Origin: Crotophaga sulcirostris
Taxonomy: Eukaryota > Chordata > Aves > Cuculiformes > Crotophagidae
Direction of reading: 5' to 3'
DNA: 64,000 nucleotides
Assembly: GCA_013397455.1 (NCBI GenBank)
Contig: VYZB01000214.1
Span: 865,205 to 929,204, forward strand
The position numbers and the translations under genes were made by a program. Position 1 is the first letter of the stretch. Each line of letters starts with the position of its first letter. The notes under the pieces were generated by a model that saw nothing but the letters and a program-made list of their open reading frames with translations, was not told the origin of the DNA and searched no databases. Positions 22,146 to 33,112 of this stretch are shown in pieces.

Positions 22146-24559
22146 AACCCTCCCCATCATGATGAACTCAGCCTTTTCAGCTGCTGTGTGCGTAGGAATC
22201 TGGACTCACACTGCAGCTCAGTATCATCACAAGCAGCTGGATCAAGCAGGCTAGTAAAAAACAAATACAACCCCTTTTTGCTATTATAGCCCATGCTGGG
22301 GCTCCCAAAGCCAGCTCAGCCATCACTGGATGCATCCCTCTACAATGGGGGTAAAGCTTGAGCCCCTCCAGCCACTGCTCCAATCCTGCTTATGTGTGAG
22401 CAAGCTACTTTGGGAAGTCTCTGGGTTTGAAAGTGTTTTTCTAATTCACTGGAATATTTTTCCTTCTAAAGAAGTTGTGATTCTCACTGTGAACTATTTT
22501 AGCAAAACACCAGTTTTCCCATTTTCCCTGCCTAGCTGACTCCTACCAACTTGCTTGAAGACCCTTTTCATCTGATTCATCCCCAGCTGAACTTGCTTGT
22601 TGTTGCTCTTAAACAGCCATTAACATTTCAGAAAAACTGAAAACCCCAAATCTCTCTTGAGTCACTTCCAAGAAGCTTTTATGAATCATGGTTTGTATCA
22701 TATCTTGCCATTCAGCCAGGCATGGACTGGAACAGAGATATTAGTGGGCATGACCAATCTTTAAAATAGCCAAGTGAGGAATAGCAGTTAAATGATGTGA
22801 AGGTTTCATCTGGGGATGCAGGAAGCCATAGGTGAGCGTATGACTGCTACTTAAAGGCCGTTTCATTTTCTTCAGCTCTTTTGAGTCCACGAAGAATGAA
22901 ACATCCAGTGTAGGAAAGGGAATTATTTTCCGAAAATTGAAGTCATGCATCTTGGAGTGGTCTTATCTCTGCAACACGACCTTATTGTGCACAATAACTC
23001 AAAATAAGAACAAGTGATGTTGGTCTCTCTTGGGATCATGCCAAAGCGTGTTATGTTTTGAACCAAAGCTGTTTTGAAATCAGTCACTAAGGCCTCTGTA
23101 AGAATTCTTTAAGGACTTTCTGAATTTAAAAACAACTTCACTTTTAACCAGTTCACTCTCCTAACCTGCTTCAGCTCATTATTTGGACACCAAGACATGC
23201 AAAGAGAAGGTTTCTTGCATTTCTTGTATTCTTTCTAAATAAAAAGAGATGCACTGCTGCATTTGTAAAGGATGATTATTTTGTGTACAAAGTAAAAAAA
23301 ATACTAGCTTAACTGCCTCAAGACCCTGTTTCTCCAATGTTAATGGTAGAGATGGAAATGAGCAAAATGGCACTTTCCCCAAAGCATTTTCTCTGTCCCC
23401 ACACATCGATGAGCCCATGTGCACTGCACAAAGCTGCAGGTGATGCCCTCAGGCTCAGACCTGGCGCTCAGGGCAGGGGTGGTGGGAGAGGGGTGCCTGA
23501 AGAAACCCCACTGTATCTCTGCAATCTCCAGGACATGACCAGAGCATCCCTGGGAGACTTCAAGAGCAAGGCAGGTCAGCTAACACCAACAGAGAGTAAC
23601 TCCTTCTTCTGCCCCCTCTCTTGCCTTGCTGACATGTATTACACTGCGTGCCGTTCATCGCAGGTTAGTAAGGATGGATTATTCATGAGCAGGTACTGGC
23701 TGGTGTTGTTAATGTGGGTAGGGTTACACAGGAGCAGCAGGTAGGGCCGACAGCTAAAATTGATCCCAGCTTTTGTTATCTGACCACCTAATAGATCGCT
23801 CAAACTGTCCTACAATGGCTCTGTCTTTTGTTCTGGGCTGCCCCGGTGCATCCCCGTAGGCTCTCACACCATTACATCATTGCCACCTAAGGCTTTTTTA
23901 ACTGAGAAGCACAACTGAATCTTTCCAAGATTAAGGTTGAAATTTAAATTCTAGGTCAAGAGGGACCTGTTCATTTAATGGCAAGTGGTTGGTTCAATAT
24001 TGATATAGAGAGAAAGCAGAGAAAAATAACCTGACAATGATGCTCAAATGAGGTCGCTGGGAGCAAATCTGGTCAGGCTCTGCTGCAAACTAAACATAAG
24101 CAATCATTTCAGTCTGAAATAGTGCTAAATATGTAAAAGACATTTCAAGGTTATTTCTTTTTAAATCTGCAAGTGGAATTCAGCACTAGGGCAAAACGGA
24201 GGTACAAAAATCCACTTTGGAGGCAGGGATTTAGAGGAGGAGTTGGTTCTTTTGCCCTGGAGTTGGAAGCACCTTCACTACAAGGTTGTTTTCCCTGCTG
24301 AGGGGCACAAAGGTGCTGGTGAAATAAAATGAGGAGTAAAAACTCCCTCCAAGGGTATTATTGTAAGGGAGGAGGAGGTATTATGCACAGAGCTGTTCAT
24401 AGCCCTGATCATAAGATAAAGTTTGAAAACTTGTCCCTTAAAAGCTACAACCCAAAAGGGAAATAAAAAGAAGACAAAGATACAGATGTATTTTCTAGTA
24501 CCTCAACACTTAGGAGATTGACACATGATTTTTGAACACTGAGCTGGCAATATTAATAA
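22146..24559. other. Unique, CR1-free stretch
   Basis: No coding exon or transposon recognised. The part at 23590-23900 is listed as a candidate regulatory element. The remainder is unremarkable unique sequence. Confidence 0.45.
23590..23900. promoter_or_regulatory. Weak candidate conserved element
   Basis: Repeat-free sequence with evenly mixed composition and words such as GGATTATTCATGAGC near 23672-23686, GTTGTTAATGTGGG near 23705-23718, AAAATTGATCCC near 23755-23766 and CATTACATCATTGCC near 23870-23884. This is typical of conserved non-coding DNA, but it is not proof. Confidence 0.22.
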
Positions 24560-24715
24560 AGCTGCTTTCACTGTCAGCTTTTCAATGTCAGGTTCATTGA
24601 AGCAAGGACTGGAACTGAACGATTCTCTTTCCGAAATGCATGCCCTAACCACCAGGCTGGAGAATCTGCCGTATGCTCACTTTCTAGCTGAGTGAATACT
24701 GAAAGAGTCCACGCA
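24560..24715 (-). mobile_element. MIR-like tRNA-derived SINE remnant
   Basis: On the minus strand this shows a tRNA-like head. The A-box-like word TGGTGGTTAGGGC is the complement of 'gccctaaccaccaggctgg' at about 24644-24662. A B-box-like word, GTTCAGTTCC, lies about 35 bp further along on that strand (complement of GGAACTGAAC near 24610-24619). Order and spacing fit the head of a MIR-type SINE. The core part beyond it is weak. Confidence 0.55.
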
Positions 24716-26285
24716 AGAGAAAAACTGCAGCAGGAGGGACCGTGGGGTCGCTCTCTCTCATATAGCGATCAAGAAACTCTCCTGTAGACCAGAGCTCAAA
24801 TCCCCTACCATTTGGGCAAGTGAGCATTAATTACTGAATTAATGTTGGGAAAAAGGCTGTAGCAGCAATAACTTAAAACCTTCATTTACCAAGGCATGGA
24901 AACAAAACATTGCATTTCAGGTTGCAGTAAAACAGAATTTTCTGTGTTTTCACTTCAGGGAGGAAAAAGCAAACAGGCAAACAAACAAATTGCTGCAGAC
25001 TAATCACAAGCATAAAAAATATCACTTCCTCTCTCCAGATGGAAAATAGAGTGTTTCTTCCCTTTGAAAGGCCATCAGAGAGCTAATGAAAAATAAAAAG
25101 GCAAAAGCTGTGTCTGGTTGCATCCTGAAGGTTGATTGCAGCCCTCAGAGAGTCTGGGACAGAAAACGAGACTGTTTGTAGGAATGACAGCCTTCCCCAC
25201 CTGCATCTTCCTCGTCATTTCTGCAACTCCTTATGGAAATGTCACAGTGGGAAGAACAGGGCAACAGGAAGGAGAAAAACTCCTTCCCAGCTCTAGGTAT
25301 TCATCCGTACTCAGGAGTGTTTTCCAAAGACCCAAAGCAATGAATAAGTCACACTACCCATCAATATTAGTGAAAACATACTGCATGTCATGTAAAGTCC
25401 ACATTAGCTCCTGTCCTGAGAGCTGATCTGAACTTAACTCAGAATCAGGTATAAAGTCCATTCATGTCGATAGGAATCTGGATTTTAGTTTCTAGACCTG
25501 GTTCTTAAACCAATAGCAACTGAGCGGAAACCCAAACACCGACAAACTTCTCATCCCCTGCATTTCCCTGTAGGACTCCTGTCCCTTCAGCTTCTGCAAG
25601 AGGGAGGGGGATCACTGCATGCAGCAGTTGGAAGTTCAGCATTCATACCCCTGGGTGCACATTTGAGTTTTGAGGGTTTAATGTGAACACGACTCAGAGC
25701 AGAAGTCCTGTCAACCCCAGACAAGGGTTTTCATCCTTTCTCTGCCAGATTCTGTTCAAGATCTTTCCTGTCAATGCCATGAAGAGAAATTATAAAGGTG
25801 GACGACACAGGCAACACTTGAAATTACTCAGTTTAACATATCTACCCATTTTTTTCAAGCTCTGGAGAACCAACAGCCCAGACACTGAGCTCTACAGTGG
25901 ACTCACTCCCATGCAGCAGACATCATGTTACAATCTCACGTTCTGTTCTCTGAAATACATAAACCATATGCTCACCCGTAGCACAAAGGTGACTTTAATC
26001 CATCGTGCACATGAACAAGCACACAAAGCATCTCACAGTTTTTGTGCATTATCTGGAGGGAGGTGTGCATGTGCCAAATGCATCAGTCCTCTGAGAAGCC
26101 AGCATGCATGGAAACAATTGGTGTCACCAGCAGTTAACTATTTACTTGCTGCAAGTGTCTGTAGGATGAAGGGCTCACACGTGCCCTGGTGTCCGTGTTT
26201 GTTCCACATCTCTTTGGCACCTCTTGTTGCAGGGATTCATCCCAGTACAGGATGGACACGGTCCTTCTTATTTAAGTATTAAAGC
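24716..26285. other. Unique, CR1-free stretch
   Basis: No confident feature. A second B-box-like word, GAGCTCAAATCCC (about 24792-24804, plus strand), lies near the SINE remnant and may belong to it. The longest open frame in the window not explained by CR1 (25683-26282, 199 codons) sits here. It has no recognisable domain and I regard it as chance. Confidence 0.4.
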
Positions 26286-26353
26286 TTTATACTTAATTAC
26301 TTATAAAGTACTTTAAAAGTAAATAAAATATTTTATAAGTAATTAAGTATAAA
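26286..26353. repeat. AT-rich inverted repeat with perfect 22-bp arms
   Basis: The left arm at 26286-26307 and right arm at 26332-26353 are exact reverse complements. The 24-nt spacer itself contains the small palindrome CTTTAAAAG. The whole could form a hairpin or cruciform. No flanking gene, tRNA or known element explains it. It could be a relic of a short inverted-repeat transposon or a recombination-born palindrome. Confidence 0.9.
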
Positions 26354-28972
26354 TCATCTCCTTTCACTTCTGCTTTTCAACTTGTTGCCTGATTGCCCAA
26401 CCAGCCAGGTGACAAATGTCCCCACTTGCAGTCCACGGTCCTGGGCTCGTGCTCAGCGCTGTATTGGCTTTCTCAATGGATCTGTGGCCCAGACAGCATG
26501 CAACAAAATTCCATCTGCATCTGAGAGCCAGGGTAAGACCTGATCAGGCTTCTGCAGCCCACAGGAACCCTGCCTTGTAGTAATTACCACCTTTGGGCTA
26601 TTTTAAGCCAATGCAACTGCTGCCCATCCCATATTATACTGCAAAGTGAGTATGAACGATGACAGTTGATTATGTCAAGCTGTGCGGTGCTGTACATGGG
26701 AGAGTGGCCTCAGCTGTGTCTCTTCCTGCCCTGTCTGCAAGATGAAATATTCCATTTTCATCCCTCTTAATTAAAGTGGGGAACACACTTACAAGGGGAA
26801 GCAAGAGGTTACGCTCAGCAAACAATGGTCCACTCAATTAAAAGAAAATGCTCCTAGAAAACCCAGAGCAGGGGAGTCAAGTGTTTTCATTTATCCTCTG
26901 CTGCTTTTTATCCAGACCTGATTCTGCTTCAACAAGACAAATCACACCTTTCTCTCACTCCTCTTTCTCTCTTACACCCACTCACAGCAGAGGCCAAACC
27001 TTGCCCAGAGCACACACCTTGATGTAGTAAACCAGTTCCTTCACAAATGCTTCCTGAAATTGCCCCAGCAAGGCAGGAGCTTGTAGCAGGTAACAAGTCT
27101 GACAAGTAGCTGACCAGACTTTACATGAGGTTTCTGTGCATAAAGGAGAAGCTACTGAATATGCAACGTTTTACAGTAAAAGCATTCCTATTCAGGGGTC
27201 ACTTTTGAAGTGAGAGCTGTGTACTGCTTTCCGTCTTACCTGCGGGTGCTTAATAACAACTTTGAGTTATTAAATGAGAAAGGAATTTTAACTTCTAAGC
27301 TGCTCATCCCCAGTGTCGTGACTCTCTTACGCAAGCTGGCAGGATTGCTTTTCAACTGCTTCCTTAGCTGTGTATCAGGATCATCTTTCATTTAAACAAA
27401 ATAATAGGTTTCTAGCCAGGTTGAACAAAAAAAAAAAAGCCAAGCTGAACAGGCTCAAAAGACAAGAGGCAAATGGAAATCTTGTGTTATCAGTTTCCCC
27501 AAAATAACATGATTTTTTAAATGGTTCTTTTTTCCCCTGGCTCGCAGTTCTCAGTCTCCTGAATTGGCAATGTTGCTCTGTTGTTTAGTCCAGTTGTTTA
27601 CTTTCTGCACTCTCTGAAAGTGGAAAACCCAAGCTGGCTGGTTTCAGGTGTTGTTCCCAGGCAGATAAGAGCTGGATAGAAGTAATGTTTGGGTCTGTCA
27701 CTAACTCCCCTTCCAGAAGGATGAACTTCACCCATCTCCAATCAGCTCCTGCAGAAACCAGCAGCCAGGCCCCCTGGTGGGACCAGGACCCACATCCATA
27801 GCCCCTGGGTTTTGTCTCCACACCACAGTTGCAGGGGACCTGGTGGCTCTTTCCTGGGATCCGCTAGGGCAGGAAGGCTGGAGCTGGTGGGCAAAGTGGC
27901 TGCTCACACCAAGCTTCTGCCTCCATCCCATGCAGCCCCATGGAAGAGGGGGACACACAAAGCACCAAAACCTGAAGGGCATCTGGCATGAACCTGGCAT
28001 CTGTCCAAAATAAAACATGAGCACCCAGCTCTCCCAGGGTCTTTGGGAGTGATTCCCATGGCTTCTGAAATTCATTATTTCTATTATCTTGATCAGAATA
28101 ACTTATTTGTCCTTCAAAGCACACTTTCTATATGTCAGGTGCTGTTCATAAAGAGCAAAAACCAGTAAATAATAGCAAATTGAAAATCTATTAAACCTCA
28201 AGTTTATAGTCTGAGAGGAGTCTCTGAGCATGTCCTTTGACATCTGCAGTGGAAGGAGACACATCCCAACTCCCTGGCCAGGGCACAGAAGGTGCTACAA
28301 GTCTTTGGAGAAGCTGTTTGTTACTCAGGAAGGCAGCAGGAACACCACAGCTTGGCAGTATCCAGCAGCCCTGTCAGAACTCTCCAGCCCAGCCCTCGTG
28401 GCAGCAGTGCCTTTCCTTGGACACAAGGTCTCTGGGGTACCAACTGGAGCAAAGATGCAAAAAATGCATTCAAAGATAGAAGAATAAAGCAAGTGAACTT
28501 AGACCATCATAAAGTAGAAAGCAGATATAAAATTCATTGAGTTTGCTCTGTTTCACACAACAAACAGTACAATGGCAGATGTCAAGTGTGTTCATGTTGG
28601 GGGAACATTTCTAGACACTTCCTGAGGTCTCGGTAAGATCTCTGCAATTTGACTGAGAGAAATCGTTGTTCCCAGGTTAGAAATGAGAGTTTTCACATTT
28701 ACAACTCTAGTTTTCATCTTCCATAAACCATCCTGTGCTGCTAGAGGAAGGCTCTCAAAATCCTGCTCTGCCACAAACATACTTCACTGCTTTTTACCCT
28801 CCCTGCCTCTGCTTACTGCGATACCATGGGAAAAGCAATCTTTGCATTTATCCATCAGCTACAGGCTCTGTGCAGCAGTGCAAATTTGCTCTTGTGACTA
28901 TAAAGCACCTGCAGAACTTTGGTGCCTATGTTACCAAACAGCCCTTTGCCCTTGGGCAACAAACTTGGTATT
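26354..28972. other. Unique, CR1-free stretch
   Basis: No coding exon or transposon recognised. A short homeodomain-word cluster lies at about 26740-26860 (CTCTTAATTAAAGTGG). An A12 run is at 27427-27438. Confidence 0.45.
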
Positions 28973-29369
28973 GAGAGTTGGGGTTGTCCAGCCTGGAGAG
29001 GAGAAGGCTCCAGGGAGACCTTAGAGCAGCCTCCAGTGCTGAAAGGGGCTCCAGGAAAGCTGGGGAGGGGCTCTTGATCAGGGAGTGCAGGGATGGGACC
29101 AAGGGGAACCGTTTTAAGCTGAAAGTGGGGAGTTTGAGTTGAGATCTTAGGGAGAAATGTTTTGCTGTGAGGGTGGGGAGGCCCTGGCCCAGGTTTCCCA
29201 GAGCAGTGGTGGCTGCCCCATCCCTGGAGGTGTTCAAGGCCAGGTTGGATGGGGCTTGGAGCCCCCTGACCCAGTGGGAGGTGTCCCTGCCCATGGCAGG
29301 GGGTTGGAACTGAATGGGGTTTGAGGTCCCTTCCAGTACAGCCCAAACTATTCCATGTTTCTATGATTT
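28973..29369 (+). mobile_element. CR1 LINE, group 2 (left arm of inverted pair)
   Basis: Forward CR1 of about 397 bp, from GAGAGTTGGGGTTG to a tail ending TTCTATGATTT. It contains the group 2 diagnostic TGA (29140-29142). Over about 150 bp of the ORF2 end and 3' UTR it is nearly identical to the reverse copy at 29808-30292. The two 3' ends face each other across 438 bp. Confidence 0.96.
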
Positions 29370-29807
29370 ACAAGGGAAAACAGTTCTTTTAAAGAAATGG
29401 CATTACAATTGACTGAAACTAATAGCAAACTCGCATTAAATTAATTGGGTTGTTTGGCAACAATATCAGGAAAAAAAATGAAACATCAAAATACTTCTGC
29501 TTTGACATTTTCAAGTAAAAAAATGCTGACATTTCATTTGGTAACAAAGCTCTGTCTCAAAAGATAACCATAGTTAATAATTAAGAAGGGTGAAACAAAA
29601 ATAATCAAGCACTGCCTTCTGAGACAAATGAAATATTTCCCTGACCCAAAAAGTGCCTTAGAAAAATATATATGAATTTACAGTTTTCTTTGTGGAAACA
29701 AAGTAATTTAAGATAAACCCAGAATTAATCTTATCTTGGGAAAAGGGTTATCCCATGAAATGAAAAGTCAGCTATTTGAACTGTCCTTGTCTCCAACATT
29801 TGATATA
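29370..29807. other. Spacer (loop) of the inverted CR1 pair
   Basis: AT-rich unique sequence, with nothing else recognised. Confidence 0.6.
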
Positions 29808-30292
29808 ATCATAGAGTCATTGAATGGTTTGGGTTGGAAGAAACCTCAAAGCCCACCCACTGTCAACCCCCTGCCATGGGCAGGGACCCCTCCCACTGGG
29901 TCAGGGGGCTCAGAGCCCCATCCAACCTGGCCTTGAACACCTCCAGGGATGGGGCAGCCACCACTGCTCTGGGAAACCTGGGCCAGGGCCTCCCCACCCT
30001 CACAGCAAAACATTTCTCCCCAAGATCTCATCTCAATCTCCCCTCTTTCTGATGAAAACCATTCCCCTCTTCCTGTCCCTGCACTCCCTGATCAAGAGCC
30101 CCTCCCCAGCTTTCCTGGGGCCCCTTTCAGTACTGGAGGCTGCTCTAAGATCTCCCTGGAGCCTTCTTATGTCCAGGCTGGACAACCCCAACTCTCTCGG
30201 CCTGTCCTCGTACAGGAGGTGCTCCAGCCCTTGGATCATCTCCATGGACTCCTCTGGACCCGCTCCAACAGATGCCTGTCCTTCCTGTGCTC
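29808..30292 (-). mobile_element. CR1 LINE, group 2 (right arm of inverted pair)
   Basis: Reverse CR1 of about 485 bp. The tail is at the left (ATCATAGAGTCATTGAA), then the 'cacctcccactgggtcag' block, the ORF2 C-terminus with the group 2 TGA (TCA at 30028-30030), and on to 'ggaggtgctccagccctt' and 'cttcctgtgctc'. The antisense frames (for example 29824-30312, plus strand) are shadows of this element. Confidence 0.96.
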
Positions 30293-30440
30293 TCTGGGGT
30301 TGCTTCTGCTGATAACATTTTGATAAGCTACAAATTGGTAGAAAGCAAATAAACAAGGCAGGGATGGACTCAGCTGACACAAACCCATATGAGAAGCCAA
30401 CCAGAACCTCGTCAAGCACCAGATGGAGACAGGAGATGTG
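30293..30440. other. Short unique spacer
   Basis: About 150 bp between a reverse CR1 and a small forward CR1 piece. Nothing recognised. Confidence 0.5.
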
Positions 30441-30511
30441 GTTTTGATCACCCCGATCCAGTGGAACGTCTCCCTGCCCATGGCAGGTGTTTGGAACTGG
30501 GTGGGCTTTTT
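30441..30511 (+). mobile_element. CR1 LINE 3' UTR fragment
   Basis: About 70 bp matching the CR1 3' UTR in forward sense: GATCACCCCGATCCAGTGG, then CCCTGCCCATGGCAGG and GGAACTGGGTGGGCTTT. It lacks both the octamer tail and the coding part. It may be the severed end of another copy, or a piece left by rearrangement with the neighbouring reverse copy. Confidence 0.8.
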
Positions 30512-32940
30512 GGTTTTGTATTTGAGACAATGGCACAGGGGCCCAAATCACATTGTGCACGGGAGGCAGCAGGTGGCAAGAGGAGACCTTTAGTGCGAGT
30601 GTTCATTGGATAAAAACTGCCTGGTTTTGGCTGACTGCTGCTCCTGAGGCTGAAGCAGGAGCTAAATCAGGGGGCAGGGACACGACGGGACAGACAGACG
30701 GATGAGACCTCCTGCCACCTCCCCCAGGACTGCTGGCAGAACCATTATCATTGTGGCAAATTAGGGATGAGGTGGAGGAGCTCCACAGTGATCGGTGATG
30801 CTTCCTGCAAGACCAGACTTCCAGGTCATCTTGCCTACCTTGGTGCTGGCAGTTCATTGTCATGCTAACAGCATGAAAGCCCTGAATCTCACTCTTTCAA
30901 TTTATAATCCTTTACTACCCACTGTCGAAAATACCCCAGGCCAGTTTCAATTCCTTCCACCTGCTCCCCATTTCAAGCTCCGCCTGGAAAATCCTGGACA
31001 AAACCCAGCCCGAGGGATGAGTCCCATCCTTTTGTCTGTGCTGGGGCAAACTGGGTGTTCCTCTTGGTGTCAGCACTGGGTGGGCTCTTCAGTTACAGGA
31101 GATGCCAGCTGATATCCAAATCTGTGACATGTTTATGCGTGTACAGAGTGCTGCCCCGCACACACTATGGAGGGATTGTACTCCACCCCCCCAGACTGGG
31201 AAAACTGATGAGGGTGCAGTGAATAGGGGGTCTCCTGGGGCCAATTAGCAGAGATTTGGGCAGCATCCAGACACTGCTGGGGCATCCCTGTAAAGGCTCT
31301 GCCCTGAATTTACAACCTGCTCCCCTTAACGCCTTGTTCACTTACGAACAGGCGTGCACACAGCAGACGCAGAGGGACTTTGATCCAGAACAGATTTTTG
31401 TTTATCCAGCAGGGCTCGGGCACCAGTGGTGGCACCTTGCGTGCGCCTTTGCATCCAAATATATTCCAAGCTGTAAAGCAGCTCCAGCGTTGTGGTTGGA
31501 ATGCAAAAAAAGTGTCGCAGCTGCCTTCGGGACACAGACCGGGCACTACCCATGCCTGCTGCAATAACCTTGTCACCTGGAGAGCCGTGTGCCAGCGCTG
31601 TCACCAACCACATCCCCTCCCTGGGATGCATTTTACATTTCTTTTCCTCTGCAAACAAATGCAGGGAGCGATGATGAAGGTTAAATAGCTCTCTCGCTGC
31701 GATTATGGCTCTGCAGCAGGGTGAAGGGGAGTCTGCCAGGGGCTCTGCTGAGTTCCACATCCCTGCAAAGGTACCACAATGGAGAGTAATTGGGTACCTG
31801 CCTTCCTTCTCCGCAAAGAAGGGGATGATCTCACATGAAATCTGGTCAATTGTAAACAACATGCTGGAAGGCTGCCTCCTGTAAAAGCTAGTCTTGTCCC
31901 AAGTACTGCCCAAAACTTCCCTGGAAAACCAGACAAACTTTTCCCCTCTCTGCTTTTCCACTTGCAGTGATGCTCAGGTGCTTCTGGCAACTCCGCAGCA
32001 GAAAGCATTTTCCTACAGAAGCATGGTGTGTTTTTATGAGGCCAAGAGGGAAACATTTTAGCCATGGCTAAGAGCTTGCTGTCTAGACACATATTTGACC
32101 GAAAAAGGGACACTTTTAACATAACCCCTAACACAGCTTACAGAGCATTGAGTATAACTCTTCAAAGATCCTTTAAAGCACCGAGCCCCAGAAGCCTTTC
32201 TGCCCACAGCAAACTTCAGTGTCAAGTATGCAGACTTCAGGGATGTCTCCAGATCTTGCCCTCAGCCCAGAAACTCCCTGCCCACCCCCACCACCCCTCC
32301 CAGTCCTTCTGGACCAGCATGAATTAAGGGCTGGATATGGAGACTGAAGTTAACAGAAATCCCAACTTCAAGCAGCTTCCAACCCAGGGTGCGCGTGGAC
32401 AGTCCAACAGAAGGAATGTCTGATCTTCCATGCCATGAGCAGGGCAAACACCATGCACACCAGAGGACAGCGCTTTCCAGGGAGCAGACAAAGATTGACA
32501 GTTTACTTGCAGCAGACTAAAGCATATTCTGTTGAAGCGTAGAAGCCTCCTGGAATCATCCACTTTGGCTGTTCAAAGGCATCCTCACCGCTGTACATCT
32601 CCTTTTGATTGATGCTTGCATGAGTTTCATGTGATGTGGCAGCACTTTATCAACTGGAGGACCCTGCACAGATAAATAGCTCAGCCTTGCCGAAGTAAAG
32701 ATATCAACCAGTGACAAGTACTTCTTTCATTAAGGACAAAGCAGCTGATGTGGTTTCAATTGTCCTGCTCTACCCCATCATTAGTCAGCTGCAAGAAAAT
32801 GGCTCACCAGTCTGGATGTGGGCGCAGGTAACACAGGAGCTGTCAGCTGGCAGACAGACACACTGGGAGCAGAGGTTTAGAGCTGCCAGACAGGTCTGAG
32901 GTTTCCTTGTCTCATCAATCTGACCTGGTCACGGACACAG
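30512..32940. other. Unique stretch with possible regulatory words
   Basis: No coding exon or transposon recognised. A FOX-type word, TGTAAACAA, lies at 31851-31859 next to a CAATTG word. AGCGATGATGAAGG and TAATTGGGTACC lie within the preceding 200 bp. The interval around 31600-31870 is therefore a weak regulatory candidate. Confidence 0.4.
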
Positions 32941-33112
32941 GACATGGCTGTTGTGGCAGAGGTCCAGAAAAAAAAAGCCAGCAGGATGCTGGGCTGCATA
33001 CACATGGGCAACTCCAGCAGAGATAAGGAAGTCATTATGCCACTCTATTCAATGCTTGTCAGGCCACACCTGGAGCGTTGTGTTCAGTTTTGGTCCCCAC
33101 TATACAGAAGAA
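32941..33112 (+). mobile_element. CR1 LINE internal fragment lacking the 3' end
   Basis: About 170 bp of ORF2 sequence in forward sense, including 'atgctgggctgcatacac' and 'gtcaggccacacctgg'. It stops after the codons for LYRR and continues into unrelated DNA with no C-terminal block, 3' UTR or octamer tail. CR1 copies normally keep the 3' end and lose the 5' end, so this piece is atypical. Confidence 0.88.
32947..33112 (+). pseudogene. CR1 ORF2 internal fragment
   Basis: The open frame shows VQKKKASRMLGCIHMGN, then EVIMPLYSMLVRPHLERCVQ. This is the segment between the polymerase core and the C-terminal block of CR1 ORF2, the same segment seen at 14800-14950. It has no start, catalytic residues or proper end, so it is a dead fragment of an old copy. 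Confidence 0.88.

Noticed and set aside
25683..26282. 199-codon plus-strand frame outside any CR1
   Set aside because: No domain, no composition bias of a coding exon, no convincing splice context, and no neighbours to suggest a gene. A frame this long is plausible by chance in 64 kb on two strands.
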